This document shows, piece by piece, positions 35,457 to 43,532 of a stretch of DNA of 64,000 nucleotides (position 1 is the first letter of the stretch; each line of letters opens with the position of its first letter). Below the pieces are notes generated by a model that saw nothing but the letters and a program-made list of their open reading frames with translations, did no database searches and was not told the origin of the DNA. The DNA comes from Pseudoflavonifractor phocaeensis (GTDB taxonomy: Bacteria > Bacillota > Clostridia > Oscillospirales > Oscillospiraceae). The stretch spans positions 38,943-102,942 of the forward strand of contig NZ_JACJLC010000002.1 in assembly GCF_016901955.1 (NCBI RefSeq), given 5' to 3'. The translations under genes were made by a program, and so were the position numbers.

Positions 35457-36059
35457 TCACAGGGGCTGGACGCGGGTACACAGCCGCTCCAGCAGGGCGG
35501 AGTTGTGGCTGACGATGAGCAGTCCCAGCTGCCGCCGCTCCGCCTGCTCCAGCAGAAAGTTCCACATCTGGGCCTGGGTGATCAGATCCAGCATGGCGGT
35601 GATCTCGTCGCACAGCAGATATTTCACCCCCGGCCGCAGGGCCCGGGCGATGCAGAACCGCTGGAGCTCCCCGCCGGACAGCTCGGTGGGATACCGCTCC
35701 AGCCAGGCGGGCTGGATGTGGAGGGCCTCCAGCAACCCCTCCTCCACCGGCCCGCCCTCCTTCAATGTGTCCCCCAGCTTCATCAGAGGGTCCACCGCTG
35801 TCTCCGGGTGCTGCCAGATCATCTGCACCGGGCACAGGCCCTTATACTCTCCCAGGGGTTTGCCGTCCACCAGCACCTGGCCTTTGTCCGGCCGCTCGTA
35901 GCCGGAAAGCAGTTTACATAAGGTGGTCTTGCCCCGGCCGCTGGGGCCGGACAGGCCCAGTCGCTCTCCGGGCTCCAGGCACAGGTCCACCCGGTCCAGC
36001 ACCCCTTTTTTGCCCTTCCCCCGGTAACCGAAGGTCAGGCCCACTCCTTCCAGACTCAT
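35457..36059 (-). CDS. ABC transporter ATPase, nickel/peptide type (NikE-like)
   Basis: A 200-residue ATPase, short for this group. Walker A is LSGPSGRGKTTLCKLLSGY (about 36-54), the signature ELSGGELQRFCIARALRPG (about 130-148) and Walker B YLLCDEITAMLDL. The usual C-terminal oligopeptide-binding extension is absent. ATG 36059 overlaps the NikD-like stop (ATGA), so the two ATPases are coupled and should form the heterodimer of a NikABCDE-type importer. It is the last gene of the lar-nik operon. Nickel as substrate is inferred from the lar genes. Confidence 0.82.
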   Translation of the reverse strand: MSLEGVGLTFGYRGKGKKGVLDRVDLCLEPGERLGLSGPSGRGKTTLCKLLSGYERPDKGQVLVDGKPLGEYKGLCPVQMIWQHPETAVDPLMKLGDTLKEGGPVEEGLLEALHIQPAWLERYPTELSGGELQRFCIARALRPGVKYLLCDEITAMLDLITQAQMWNFLLEQAERRQLGLLIVSHNSALLERLCTRVQPL

Positions 36060-36991
36060 AGGTCCCCTCCTTCCGGGTACAAACAGCGCACCCTGCCCCC
36101 GTCCAGAGGACGGTAGGGTATCTTCCCAAGGCATTCCGGCCGCCTGCGGGGACAGCGAGGGGCCAAGGGGCAGCCCTCGCCCCCCTCCCCCGGCCCGGGC
36201 TGGGCCCCGGGGATAGGCACAAAGCCGTTCTGGGGTAAGGCGTTCCACAGGGCCCTGGTGTAAGGGTGGCGGAGCTTCCCGGCGGCAAAGTCGGCCCCGT
36301 CCGCTTCCTCGATGGTGACTCCCGCGTAAAACACCGTTACCCGGTGGGCGATGGTGAGGGCCAGCTCCAGGTCGTGGGTGATGAGGAGCACTCCCGCGCC
36401 CCCCTCCGCCAGCTCCCGGAAGTGGCCCAGCACCCGGCGGGCTGCCCGGGCATCCAGGCCGGGGGTGGGCTCGTCGGCGATGACCAGCCTGGGGGCGGCC
36501 TCGGCGGCGGTGGCAATGAGCACCCGGCGGGCCATACCCCCGGACAGCTCAAAGGGATAGAGGGTTTCCACCTCCTCCCCCAATCCATAGCGGTCCAGCA
36601 CCCCCCGGAACCGGGCCCTGGTCTGGGGGTCCTTTTTGCCCTTGCGCAGCTGGGGCCCCACCTGCATCAGGGGGTCCAGGTAGGTCACCCCCTGGGGCAC
36701 CAGCACCATTTCCTTTCCACGGACCTGCTCCGCCCGCCGCTGGGTGAGAGGTTGACCCAGGAAGTTGATCTCCCCGGACATATGGCTGTTATAGGGCAGG
36801 ATACCCAGAATGCCGTGGGCCAACAGGCTCTTGCCCGAGCCGCTGGAGCCCACCACCGCCACCACCTGCCCCGGCCCGATGGTGAGGGACAGGTCCCGGA
36901 TCACCGGCAGCAACACCTGATTGGTGCCCCGGCCATACTGAGTGAAGGAGATGGACAGTTCCTTCACATCCAAAATCGGTTCCAACTCCAT
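36056..36991 (-). CDS. ABC transporter ATPase, nickel/peptide type (NikD-like)
   Basis: A 311-residue ATPase with Walker A (VAVVGSSGSGKSLLAHGIL, about 39-57), signature (FELSGGMARRVLIATA, about 152-167), Walker B (RLVIADEPTPGLDA) and a C-terminal extension with cysteines (EGCPLAPRCPRRRPECLGKI). That extension is typical of the OppD/DppD/NikD group and may bind an Fe-S cluster. AAGGAGGG stands directly before the ATG. It lies 6 bp after the NikC-like gene in the same operon. Confidence 0.85.
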   Translation of the reverse strand: MELEPILDVKELSISFTQYGRGTNQVLLPVIRDLSLTIGPGQVVAVVGSSGSGKSLLAHGILGILPYNSHMSGEINFLGQPLTQRRAEQVRGKEMVLVPQGVTYLDPLMQVGPQLRKGKKDPQTRARFRGVLDRYGLGEEVETLYPFELSGGMARRVLIATAAEAAPRLVIADEPTPGLDARAARRVLGHFRELAEGGAGVLLITHDLELALTIAHRVTVFYAGVTIEEADGADFAAGKLRHPYTRALWNALPQNGFVPIPGAQPGPGEGGEGCPLAPRCPRRRPECLGKIPYRPLDGGRVRCLYPEGGDL

Positions 36992-36997
36992 CCCTCC

Positions 36998-37819
36998 TTA
37001 CTGATGTACGCTGGCGGGATCCAGCAGGCGGCGCAGCTGCTCCCCCATGGCGGCAAACAGGATGACCACCAGCACCAGGCTCAGCCCGGGAAAGACCGCC
37101 AGCCACCACTTGCCGGTGGTCAGATAGTTCATGCTCTCCGACAGGATCACCCCAATGGCGGGCTGCTCCGGGGACAGGCCAAAGCCCAGGAAGGTGACGC
37201 TGGCCTCGTGAAGGATGGCGTGGGGAAACTGGAGCACCAGCCCGGTGAGGAACTGGGGCAGCAGGTGGGGCAGGAAATGCCGCCGGGCGATCTGGAGCCG
37301 GGACACCCCCAGCTTTTCCGCCGTTCGCACATAGGTGGCCCCCTTGAGCTGGAGCACCTCCCCCCGGATGACCCGGGCCAGGGAGGGCCAGTGGCTGAGG
37401 GCCACCCCGGCCACCACCCCCACAAAGCCCTTGCCGAAGGCCAGGGAGATGAGCATCACCAGCAGGATGTGGGGGATGCCCATGACCAGGTCGATGCACC
37501 AGGACACCACGCTGTCCACCCAGCCCCCCAAAGCGGCGGCCACCCCCAGCACCAGGGCCAGCACGGCGCTCACTCCCGCCGTCAGCAGTCCGATACGGAT
37601 GCTGAGGGACAGGCCGGTAAGGGTGCGGGAGAGCATATCCCGGCCCATCCAGTCGGTGCCGAAAAGGAAGTCGCCGCCGGGGGCCAGATTTTTCTGGGAG
37701 AAGTCGGTGACCATAGCCCGGTCCCCCAGCAGCCAGCCCGCCGCCGTCACGGCGCACAGCACCAGCAGGGCCAGCACCAGCAGGGCCAGGGCGGCCTGCC
37801 GTCCGTTCCAATGTCTCAC
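36998..37819 (-). CDS. ABC transporter permease, nickel/peptide type (NikC-like)
   Basis: A 273-residue permease with six membrane helices, of the OppC/NikC type. An N-terminal helix is followed by the motif GTDWMGRDMLSRTLTGLSLS and the ATPase-contact loop EVLQLKGATYVRTAEKLGVS. The start overlaps the NikB-like gene by 4 bp (ATGA), so the two permeases are made together. Operon position fits a nickel importer serving the larEBC cofactor genes. Confidence 0.85.
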   Translation of the reverse strand: MRHWNGRQAALALLVLALLVLCAVTAAGWLLGDRAMVTDFSQKNLAPGGDFLFGTDWMGRDMLSRTLTGLSLSIRIGLLTAGVSAVLALVLGVAAALGGWVDSVVSWCIDLVMGIPHILLVMLISLAFGKGFVGVVAGVALSHWPSLARVIRGEVLQLKGATYVRTAEKLGVSRLQIARRHFLPHLLPQFLTGLVLQFPHAILHEASVTFLGFGLSPEQPAIGVILSESMNYLTTGKWWLAVFPGLSLVLVVILFAAMGEQLRRLLDPASVHQ

Positions 37820-38808
37820 TGTTTGGCCACCCCTCTCCGGATCTTGGGATCCACCACGCCGTACAGCAGATCGGCGATCAGGTTGCCCCCGAACACCAGG
37901 GCTGCGCTCACCACCGTGATGCCCAACAGCAGGGGCAGGTCGCTCCCCAGGCCGGCGTTGACGGCGGCCTGGCCCAGGCCGGGATAGGAAAACACCTGCT
38001 CCACCAGCACTGAGCCCCCGAAGATCTCACTGATGGAGGCGAATTGCAGGGTGATGGCGGGGAGGGCCACATTGCGCAGGCCGTGGCGGAGGACGATGGA
38101 GCGGTGGGACTCCCCCCTGGCCCGGGCCAGGAGGATGTAGTCCTGCTCCATGATGTCGGCCATCTTCTCCCGGGTGTGGAGGGCGATGTTGGCCACCCCG
38201 GTGATGCTCAGAGTGATGGCGGGGAGAATGGCGTGGTACAGCCGGTCGGCCAGAGTGACGCTGGCAGCATCCACCCCGATGGGCACCGACAGGCCGATGG
38301 GCAGCCAGCCCAGCCACACCCCAAAGACCACCAGCAGCACCAGGGCCAGCCAGAAGGCGGGGGTGCTGGAGATGAGCAGACAGTAGCCCCGGATGAGCTT
38401 ATCCACCAGCTTCCCCCGGTTGGCCCCGGCGATCACCCCCAGGGTGAGGCCCAGCGCCCCCGAGATCACCCAGGCAAATGCCATGAGCCACAGGGAATTT
38501 TGCAGCCGCTGGCCGATGACCTGGCTCACCGGCTGACGGTAGAGCAGAGAGGTGCCCATGTCCCCCCGGACAAAGTCCCCCAGCCAGCCCAGATACCGCT
38601 GGGCCGGCGGGTCGTTCACCCCCCAGTAGTCCTCCAGCTTGGCGATCTGCTCCTGGCTCATGGTGCCCAGGGCGGCCTGGCCCACGTTGGTCTGGAGGGG
38701 GTCTAAGGGAGAGGCCGACATGAGCAGGAAGGCGACCAGGCTCACCCCCAGCAGCAGCAGGACCATGCGGACGAGCTTTTTGCCCGTGAAGAACAGTCGG
38801 TGCTTCAA
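37816..38808 (-). CDS. ABC transporter permease, nickel/peptide type (NikB-like)
   Basis: A 330-residue permease of the OppB/NikB type with six helices. It has the periplasmic region LGWLGDFVRGDMGTSLLYRQ and the EAA-like loop QDYILLARARGESHRSIVLR. Translation starts at TTG, with AAGGA 6 nt upstream; no ATG fits. It is separated from the binding-protein gene by 104 bp that hold a palindromic repeat, the only sizeable gap within the eight-gene operon. Confidence 0.85.
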   Translation of the reverse strand: MKHRLFFTGKKLVRMVLLLLGVSLVAFLLMSASPLDPLQTNVGQAALGTMSQEQIAKLEDYWGVNDPPAQRYLGWLGDFVRGDMGTSLLYRQPVSQVIGQRLQNSLWLMAFAWVISGALGLTLGVIAGANRGKLVDKLIRGYCLLISSTPAFWLALVLLVVFGVWLGWLPIGLSVPIGVDAASVTLADRLYHAILPAITLSITGVANIALHTREKMADIMEQDYILLARARGESHRSIVLRHGLRNVALPAITLQFASISEIFGGSVLVEQVFSYPGLGQAAVNAGLGSDLPLLLGITVVSAALVFGGNLIADLLYGVVDPKIRRGVAKQ

Positions 38809-38847
38809 AAGGATTCCTTCTTTCCAGTGGGTTCCATGTCAAGGCAC

Positions 38848-38908
38848 GGGCGACCACAAGGGTCGCCCCTACAGGGCGTTTTTGTAGGGGCGGGGCTTGT
38901 CCCCGCCC
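38848..38908. repeat. double-hairpin repeat inside the nickel operon
   Basis: Two GC-rich hairpins (38848-38868 and 38888-38908) lie between the binding-protein and first-permease genes. The unit resembles dispersed palindromic repeats of gut Clostridia. It may protect the 3' end of the upstream message, so that more binding protein than permease is made. Confidence 0.55.
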
Positions 38909-38912
38909 GTTT

Positions 38913-40472
38913 TTATCCCCAGCTCCACTGGTCCACGTTGTTGACGACGGACCAGCCGTGGCCGTGGGGATGGATCTTCTGCTGGGCCACCTGGAGGCCG
39001 TCCCGCACCCAGTACAGGTGGCTCACGTTCACCAGCCACACCCAGGGGATGTCCCCCTCCTGGGTGACGCCGGTGGCGCCGTCCCACTGGGCCTTCTGCC
39101 ACAGGATATAGGACTCCTCCAGATCGGAGCAGGCCAGGGCCTGGTCCATGTAGGCGTCCACCGCGGCGTTGGCGTAGGGGGAGTACTGGGCGGTGCCGGT
39201 GTCCCCGATGGTGTGGTAGATGTTGTACAGCTCCATGGGAGTGTGGGCGCCCCAGCCCCAGATCAGGGGCTGGGTGAGGGCCCGGTCATAGGCGGTGTCC
39301 CAGCCCACCCCCTCCATGGTGCAGGAGATGCCCAGCTCCCCCAGCTGGTTGGCGAAATCGGCGCACAGGGCCTGCCGCACCGAGTCGCTGGTGGGATAGA
39401 GCAGCTCCAGGGTGGCCTTCACCCCGTCCTTCTCCCGGACCCCGTCGGCTCCCATGACCCAGCCCGCCTGGTCCAGCAGGGCGGCTGCCCCTTCCGGGTC
39501 ATAATCCACCTGAGAGTCGGGGCTGTACCAGGGCAGACCGTCGCACACGCTGTAGGCGGCGGTACCGTAGCCGCCCAGCACGTTGTCGATCATCTCCTGC
39601 CGGTCGATGCCCATGTTGATGGCCCGGCGGACCAGCACGTCCCCGGTCAGCGTGCCCTCGATGACCGGCAGGTTGAAGCCCCGGTTGTCCACGCTGTCAT
39701 AGGCGGCCAGGCTATACCCGGCGGGGCTCTGGTCGGAATAGGTGGCAGAGGTGTAGGCCAGGTCCACCTGACCGGCCTGTACCGCCAGGAAGGCGGCATC
39801 CTCCTCCATAAAGAGGATGGTCACCTGCTTCATCTGGGGGGCCTCCCCATAGTAGTCCGGGTTGGCCTCCAAAATCACCTGCTGGCCCTTGTCCCACTGC
39901 TTGAGGATGTACCGGCCGGAGCCGATGGGGTTGGAGCCGTAGGTGGCGGGGTCGTAGGCGTGCTCGGGCACGATGCCCACGATGGCCATGGTATAGGGCC
40001 AGATGGAGAAGGGCGTGGCCATGTGGAACACCACAGTGGTGTCGTCCACCGCTTCGGCGCTGTCCAGCATGGTGAAGTCGTTCACCGAGCTGGCGGCCTT
40101 GACGGTATTGTAGGTAAAGGCCACGTCGGAGGCCGTCAGGGGCTCCCCGTCGGTGAAGCTCACATCGTCCCGGATGGTCACCGTCCAGGTGAGGCCGTCG
40201 TCGCTGACCTGCACGTCGGTGGCCAGGTCGTAGCCGATGGTCAGGTCGGTGTTGGTCACCGTCAGGGTGGACTGGATCAGAGGCTCGTGGACATGCTCCC
40301 CGGCCCCCCAGCCGAAGGCCGGGTCAAAGCCCGCCTCCGGCTCCGAGGTGGGGCCCATGGCGATGACCACGCTGTCGGTCTTTTGGGCGGCGGCAGGGGT
40401 GGCGGCGGGAGTCCCGCCGCCGCAGCCGGCCAGCAGGGCAAAGGCCAGCAGCAAAGGCAGAATACGTTTCAT
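38913..40472 (-). CDS. ABC transporter substrate-binding lipoprotein (nickel-type)
   Basis: A 519-residue lipoprotein of the SBP_bac_5 family (NikA/DppA/OppA). The signal peptide MKRILPLLLAFALLAGC ends in lipobox LAGC (Cys17). The mature start EPEAGFDPAFGWGAGEHVHE and the region VTIRDDVSFTDGEPLTASDV are typical. It begins 10 bp after larC with GGAGG just upstream. The lar genes in front argue for nickel, free or chelated, rather than peptides; the sequence alone does not prove it. A histidine in GEHVHEPL near the N-terminus is a possible ligand. Confidence 0.85.
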   Translation of the reverse strand: MKRILPLLLAFALLAGCGGGTPAATPAAAQKTDSVVIAMGPTSEPEAGFDPAFGWGAGEHVHEPLIQSTLTVTNTDLTIGYDLATDVQVSDDGLTWTVTIRDDVSFTDGEPLTASDVAFTYNTVKAASSVNDFTMLDSAEAVDDTTVVFHMATPFSIWPYTMAIVGIVPEHAYDPATYGSNPIGSGRYILKQWDKGQQVILEANPDYYGEAPQMKQVTILFMEEDAAFLAVQAGQVDLAYTSATYSDQSPAGYSLAAYDSVDNRGFNLPVIEGTLTGDVLVRRAINMGIDRQEMIDNVLGGYGTAAYSVCDGLPWYSPDSQVDYDPEGAAALLDQAGWVMGADGVREKDGVKATLELLYPTSDSVRQALCADFANQLGELGISCTMEGVGWDTAYDRALTQPLIWGWGAHTPMELYNIYHTIGDTGTAQYSPYANAAVDAYMDQALACSDLEESYILWQKAQWDGATGVTQEGDIPWVWLVNVSHLYWVRDGLQVAQQKIHPHGHGWSVVNNVDQWSWG

Positions 40473-40481
40473 AGTACCTCC

Positions 40482-41816
40482 TTACAGGCCCTTCAGGGCG
40501 GCCTGGTAGACCTCCTGATAGGGCACCTGGGCGGTCTGGGCCACGGCGGCTACCGAGGCGTGCTCCGGCTTGGCCTTGCGCACGCCAAAGCCCTCCGCCG
40601 TCTTGACAGACACCTCCCCCCAGGGGGTGGACACGGTCTTGCTGCCGGGGGTGAGGAAATACTTCTCGCACCGGCGCACCCGCAGACCGATGGTGGTGGT
40701 GTGGCGGAGGATGGCCCGGGCCAGGCCATCCTCCTGCCCGGCTTCGCACAGTACGGTGAGCACATGGCCGGGGCGGCCCTTCTTCATGGTGCCGGGGACG
40801 GTGTACACGTCCAGGGCCCCCTCCTCCAGCAGCCGCTGGGCGGCGAAGGCCAGGGCCTCAGGGGTCATGTCGTCTACGTTGCACACCAGCTCGGTGATGG
40901 TACCATTGGCCTCCTGGGCGTCCTCCCCCAAAAAGGCCCGGACACAGTTGGCCCGGCCGGCGAACACCTTGGTGCCCACGCCGCAGCCCACGGCGCTGCC
41001 CGTCATGGGGGGCATGGGACCGAAGGACTGGGCAAAATGGGCCAGCAAAGCCGCTCCGGTGGGGGTGCACAGCTCCCCCATCACCTCGCCGCCGTACACC
41101 GGCACACTGGAGAGCAGGTTGGCGGTAGCGGGGGCGGGCACCGGCATGATCCCGTGGGCGCATTTCACGGTACCACTGCCCACGTGGACGGGGGACACCA
41201 CCACCCGGTCAGGCCGGAGCAGGTAGAGGGCGTAGCACACGCCGGTGACATCGGCCACCGCGTCCAGGGCCCCTACCTCGTGGTAGTGCACGTCCCCCAC
41301 CGGGCAGCCGTGGGCCTTGGCCTCCGCCTGGGCAATGGCGTCATAGACCGCCCGGGCGTTGGCCTTGACCTCCTCCGGCAGGGCCAGGCCGTCGATGATC
41401 CCGGCGATGTAGCCGGGGGTGGCATGATGGTGATGGTGGTGTTCATGCTCGTGGTCATGGGGGTGCCCGTGGCCATGATGGTGCTCATGAGCGTGAGGAT
41501 GTTCGTGGTCATGAGGATGCTCATGATCGTGAGGATGCTCGTGATCGTGATGGTGCTCATGATCGTGAGGATGCTCGTGATCGTGATGGTGGTCGTGCTC
41601 CAGCTCCTCCAGACCGTGGACGGTGACCTTCATGTGGGTGCCGGAGATGCCCCCTGAAACCCCTTCCACCGGCTCCACATGAACGCCAGGCAGGCCCAGG
41701 CCGTTCATGGTGCGCAGGAAGCTCTCCTTCTCCTCTTTTCCCAGCAGCTCGTACAGGGCGGACATGAGCATATCCCCCGCCGCCCCCATATGGCAATCGA
41801 TATAAAGCGTTTTCAC
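40482..41816 (-). CDS. larC: LarC, nickel insertion enzyme for the pincer cofactor, with His-rich segment
   Basis: A 444-residue LarC. It inserts Ni into pyridinium-3,5-bisthiocarboxylate mononucleotide using CTP. The N-terminus KTLYIDCHMGAAGDMLMSAL and the later region AHGIMPVPAPATANLLSSVP are family-defining. Residues 74-131 form a histidine-rich loop with 35 His in 58 residues (repeats of HPHDHEH). Here LarC is one open frame, whereas some lactobacilli split it into larC1/larC2 by frameshift. The GTG start at 41816 overlaps the larB stop by 4 bp. The His-rich loop probably stores or concentrates Ni(II). Confidence 0.9.
   Translation of the reverse strand: MKTLYIDCHMGAAGDMLMSALYELLGKEEKESFLRTMNGLGLPGVHVEPVEGVSGGISGTHMKVTVHGLEELEHDHHHDHEHPHDHEHHHDHEHPHDHEHPHDHEHPHAHEHHHGHGHPHDHEHEHHHHHHATPGYIAGIIDGLALPEEVKANARAVYDAIAQAEAKAHGCPVGDVHYHEVGALDAVADVTGVCYALYLLRPDRVVVSPVHVGSGTVKCAHGIMPVPAPATANLLSSVPVYGGEVMGELCTPTGAALLAHFAQSFGPMPPMTGSAVGCGVGTKVFAGRANCVRAFLGEDAQEANGTITELVCNVDDMTPEALAFAAQRLLEEGALDVYTVPGTMKKGRPGHVLTVLCEAGQEDGLARAILRHTTTIGLRVRRCEKYFLTPGSKTVSTPWGEVSVKTAEGFGVRKAKPEHASVAAVAQTAQVPYQEVYQAALKGL
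41424..41597. repeat. tandem repeat coding for the LarC His-rich loop
   Basis: Imperfect repeats of an ATGCTCATGATCGTGAGG-like unit on the plus strand code on the other strand for alternating His-Asp/Glu/Pro residues. Near-identical units at 41511-41583 suggest recent expansion by slippage. Confidence 0.85.
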
Positions 41817-42571
41817 TGCAATCCCTCCATCTGATTGATCATGCTGGCCAGATAGCCGGCGCCAAATCCGTTGTCGATGTTGACCACACTGCACCCGGAG
41901 GCGCAGGAGTTGAGCATGGCCAGCAGGGCGGACAGACCGCCGAAGTTGGCGCCGTAGCCCACGCTGGTGGGCACCGCCACCACCGGGCAGTCAACCAGGC
42001 CTCCCACCACCGAGGCCAGGGCCCCCTCCATACCCGCCACGGCCACCACGCACCGGGCGCTCATCAGGGGATCCAGGTTGCTCAGCAGCCGGTGAAGTCC
42101 CGCCACCCCTACGTCGTACAGCCGGGTGACCCTGTTGCCCATCATCTCGGCGGTGAGGGCGGCCTCCTCCGCCACCGGCATGTCGCTGGTGCCGCCGGTG
42201 GCCACCACGATATGGCCCAGCTCGGTCCGCTCTCCGGGGAATGCGATGCCCAGCCTGGGGGTGGGGTGGTAGTCCAGAGGCACCGACCGGGCCACCAGGT
42301 CGGCGGCCTCCTGCCCCATGCGGGTGATGAGGATGTTCCTGCACCCCCGCTCCCCCATGGCGGCAGCGATACCGGCGATCTGCTCCGGCGTCTTACCCGC
42401 GCCGTAGATTACCTCCGCCGCGCCCTGGCGCACCGAACGGTGGAAATCCACCTTAGCGTAGCCCAGATCCTCAAAGGGCTTCTGCTTCAGCTCCAGCAGG
42501 GCGTCCTCCGGGGTGGTGGCCCCTGACCGCACCGCCCGCAGCAGCTCCAGAATCTCATGCTTGTTGTCCAT
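41813..42571 (-). CDS. larB: LarB, pyridinium-3,5-biscarboxylic acid mononucleotide synthase
   Basis: A 252-residue protein with the PurE-like C-terminal domain of LarB, which carboxylates and hydrolyses nicotinic acid adenine dinucleotide in the first step of nickel-pincer cofactor synthesis. Key parts are VYGAGKTPEQIA-like EVIYGAGKTPEQIAGIAAAM, VVATGGTSDMPVAEEAALTA and the region of the catalytic cysteine, AMLNSCASGCSVVNIDNGFG. ATG 42571 has GGGGAGGTAAGGAA upstream and lies 4 bp after the larE stop; the longer frame is not supported. Confidence 0.92.
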   Translation of the reverse strand: MDNKHEILELLRAVRSGATTPEDALLELKQKPFEDLGYAKVDFHRSVRQGAAEVIYGAGKTPEQIAGIAAAMGERGCRNILITRMGQEAADLVARSVPLDYHPTPRLGIAFPGERTELGHIVVATGGTSDMPVAEEAALTAEMMGNRVTRLYDVGVAGLHRLLSNLDPLMSARCVVAVAGMEGALASVVGGLVDCPVVAVPTSVGYGANFGGLSALLAMLNSCASGCSVVNIDNGFGAGYLASMINQMEGLQ

Positions 42572-42575
42572 TTCC

Positions 42576-43319
42576 TTACCTCCCCCCCAGGTCCAGCAGC
42601 ACAACGGAAAAGTCCGCCCCCAGGGCCCGGGTAATCTGCTCATGCAGGGCGGCAGCCCGCTCCATCTGGTCCGCCGGCATTTGAATGCGGGCGGCGTCCC
42701 CCAGCAGCCGCAGCCGGAAATCGGTGAACCCCAGCTTGAACAGGGCGTCCTCCCCCCGCTCCACCTTGGCCAGGGCCTCCCCTGTGATGGCGGTGCCGGT
42801 GGGCACCCGGGTGGCCAGGCAGGCGTAGGCCGGCTTGTCCCAGGTGAACAGCCCCGCCTCCCGGGACAGCCGCCGCACCTCGTCTTTGGTAATGCCGCAC
42901 TCCCGCAGAGGAGAGCGCACCTCCAGCTCCCGGAGGGCCTGCATCCCCGGCCGGTCCCCGGCGTCGTCCGAGGCGTTGGTACCGTCCAGCAGCACGGTGT
43001 GGCCGTCGGCCCTGGCTGCCTGCCACAGGGCAGTGAACAGGGCCCGCTTGCAGTAGTAACACCGCCGGGGGCCGTTGGCCGCCGCCTCGGGCACCGCCAT
43101 CACGTCCACCTCCACCACCGTCATGGGCACGCCCACCTCTTCCGCCAGCCTTTTGGCGTCGGCCAGCTCAAAGGCGGGCTGGAAAGCGGTATTGACATAA
43201 TACGCCCGCACCTGGCAGCCCCAGGTCTTGGCCGCCCACAATACCAGAGCGGAATCGGTGCCGCCTGAAAAGGCCACCGCCGCCCGTGGCGTTTGCTGAA
43301 AAAACTGCTCCAGTGTCAT
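42576..43319 (-). CDS. larE: LarE, ATP-dependent sulfur transferase for the pincer cofactor
   Basis: A 247-residue PP-loop ATPase (FSGGTDSALVLW, residues 17-28) that adenylates the cofactor precursor and adds sulfur. Cysteines lie at 87 and 90 (RCYYCKR) and 167 (AYACLATR). LarE enzymes either give up a single cysteine sulfur or carry a 4Fe-4S cluster on three cysteines; the set here suits the cluster type, but this is inference. ATG 43319 has GGAG 7 nt upstream, just after the T-run of a terminator hairpin. It is the first gene of the lar-nik operon. Confidence 0.9.
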   Translation of the reverse strand: MTLEQFFQQTPRAAVAFSGGTDSALVLWAAKTWGCQVRAYYVNTAFQPAFELADAKRLAEEVGVPMTVVEVDVMAVPEAAANGPRRCYYCKRALFTALWQAARADGHTVLLDGTNASDDAGDRPGMQALRELEVRSPLRECGITKDEVRRLSREAGLFTWDKPAYACLATRVPTGTAITGEALAKVERGEDALFKLGFTDFRLRLLGDAARIQMPADQMERAAALHEQITRALGADFSVVLLDLGGR

Positions 43320-43334
43320 ATCAGCGCTCCTTTG

Positions 43335-43379
43335 CAAAAAAAGAAGGTATCCGTCCCCCTGGAGGGGACAGATACCTTC
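43335..43379 (-). terminator. leader terminator (attenuator) before larE
   Basis: A 16-bp stem (43343-43358 with 43364-43379, one mismatch) followed on the minus strand by seven T residues. The larE ribosome site comes directly after, so this terminator must be overridden for the operon to be read. GATAC at 43382-43386 (sense of the leader) can pair with the 5' arm (GTATC) as an antiterminator. Confidence 0.85.
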
Positions 43380-43402
43380 CTAGTATCTCTCACAATAATG
43401 GG

Positions 43403-43493
43403 CAAACACCGGGCTGTTGGGGTGCGTTCCACGCGGCTCTGACCGCTCCGCCCAGCTTCTTACCGGGTCCGTGACCGCATCTGCCGATGTTTG
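43403..43493 (-). ncRNA. structured leader RNA, candidate riboswitch of the lar-nik operon
   Basis: Minus-strand RNA closed by a 10-bp helix: CAAACATCGG (43484-43493) pairs with CCGGTGTTTG (43403-43412) with one G-U. Inside are at least three smaller helices: GGTC/GACC, CCCGG/CTGGG and GCGGT/GCCGC. Together they form a multi-way junction of about 91 nt right after the promoter and right before a terminator. Gene context points to a nickel or cobalt ligand, so the NiCo (czcD) class should be compared first; I cannot align it to that class with certainty, nor to T-box, cobalamin, SAM or purine aptamers. Confidence 0.65.
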
Positions 43494-43497
43494 AATC

Positions 43498-43526
43498 AGT
43501 ATACCATACCGTTTTCTCTTTGGCAA
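43498..43526 (-). promoter_or_regulatory. promoter of the lar-nik operon
   Basis: Minus-strand TTGCCA (43521-43526) and TATACT (43498-43503) with a 17-bp spacer. Transcription should begin at about 43491, at the first helix of the leader. Confidence 0.75.
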
Positions 43527-43532
43527 GTCTTT

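Noticed and set aside
41424..41597. CRISPR-like or minisatellite array
   Set aside because: Units are contiguous without spacers and keep the larC frame, coding for the His-rich loop.
38958..41657. Plus-strand open frame of 899 codons ending in a Met/Val-rich repeat
   Set aside because: Antisense of the binding-protein and larC genes; the repeat is the complement of the His-rich loop.
40482..41816. Frameshifted larC1/larC2 pair
   Set aside because: The frame is continuous through both halves, so no frameshift is needed.
43403..43493. T-box leader before larE
   Set aside because: A GCGTGGAACGC stretch recalls the T-box sequence, but the core (GGGTGGNACCGCG) is not there, there is no specifier stem, and the operon has no amino acid gene.
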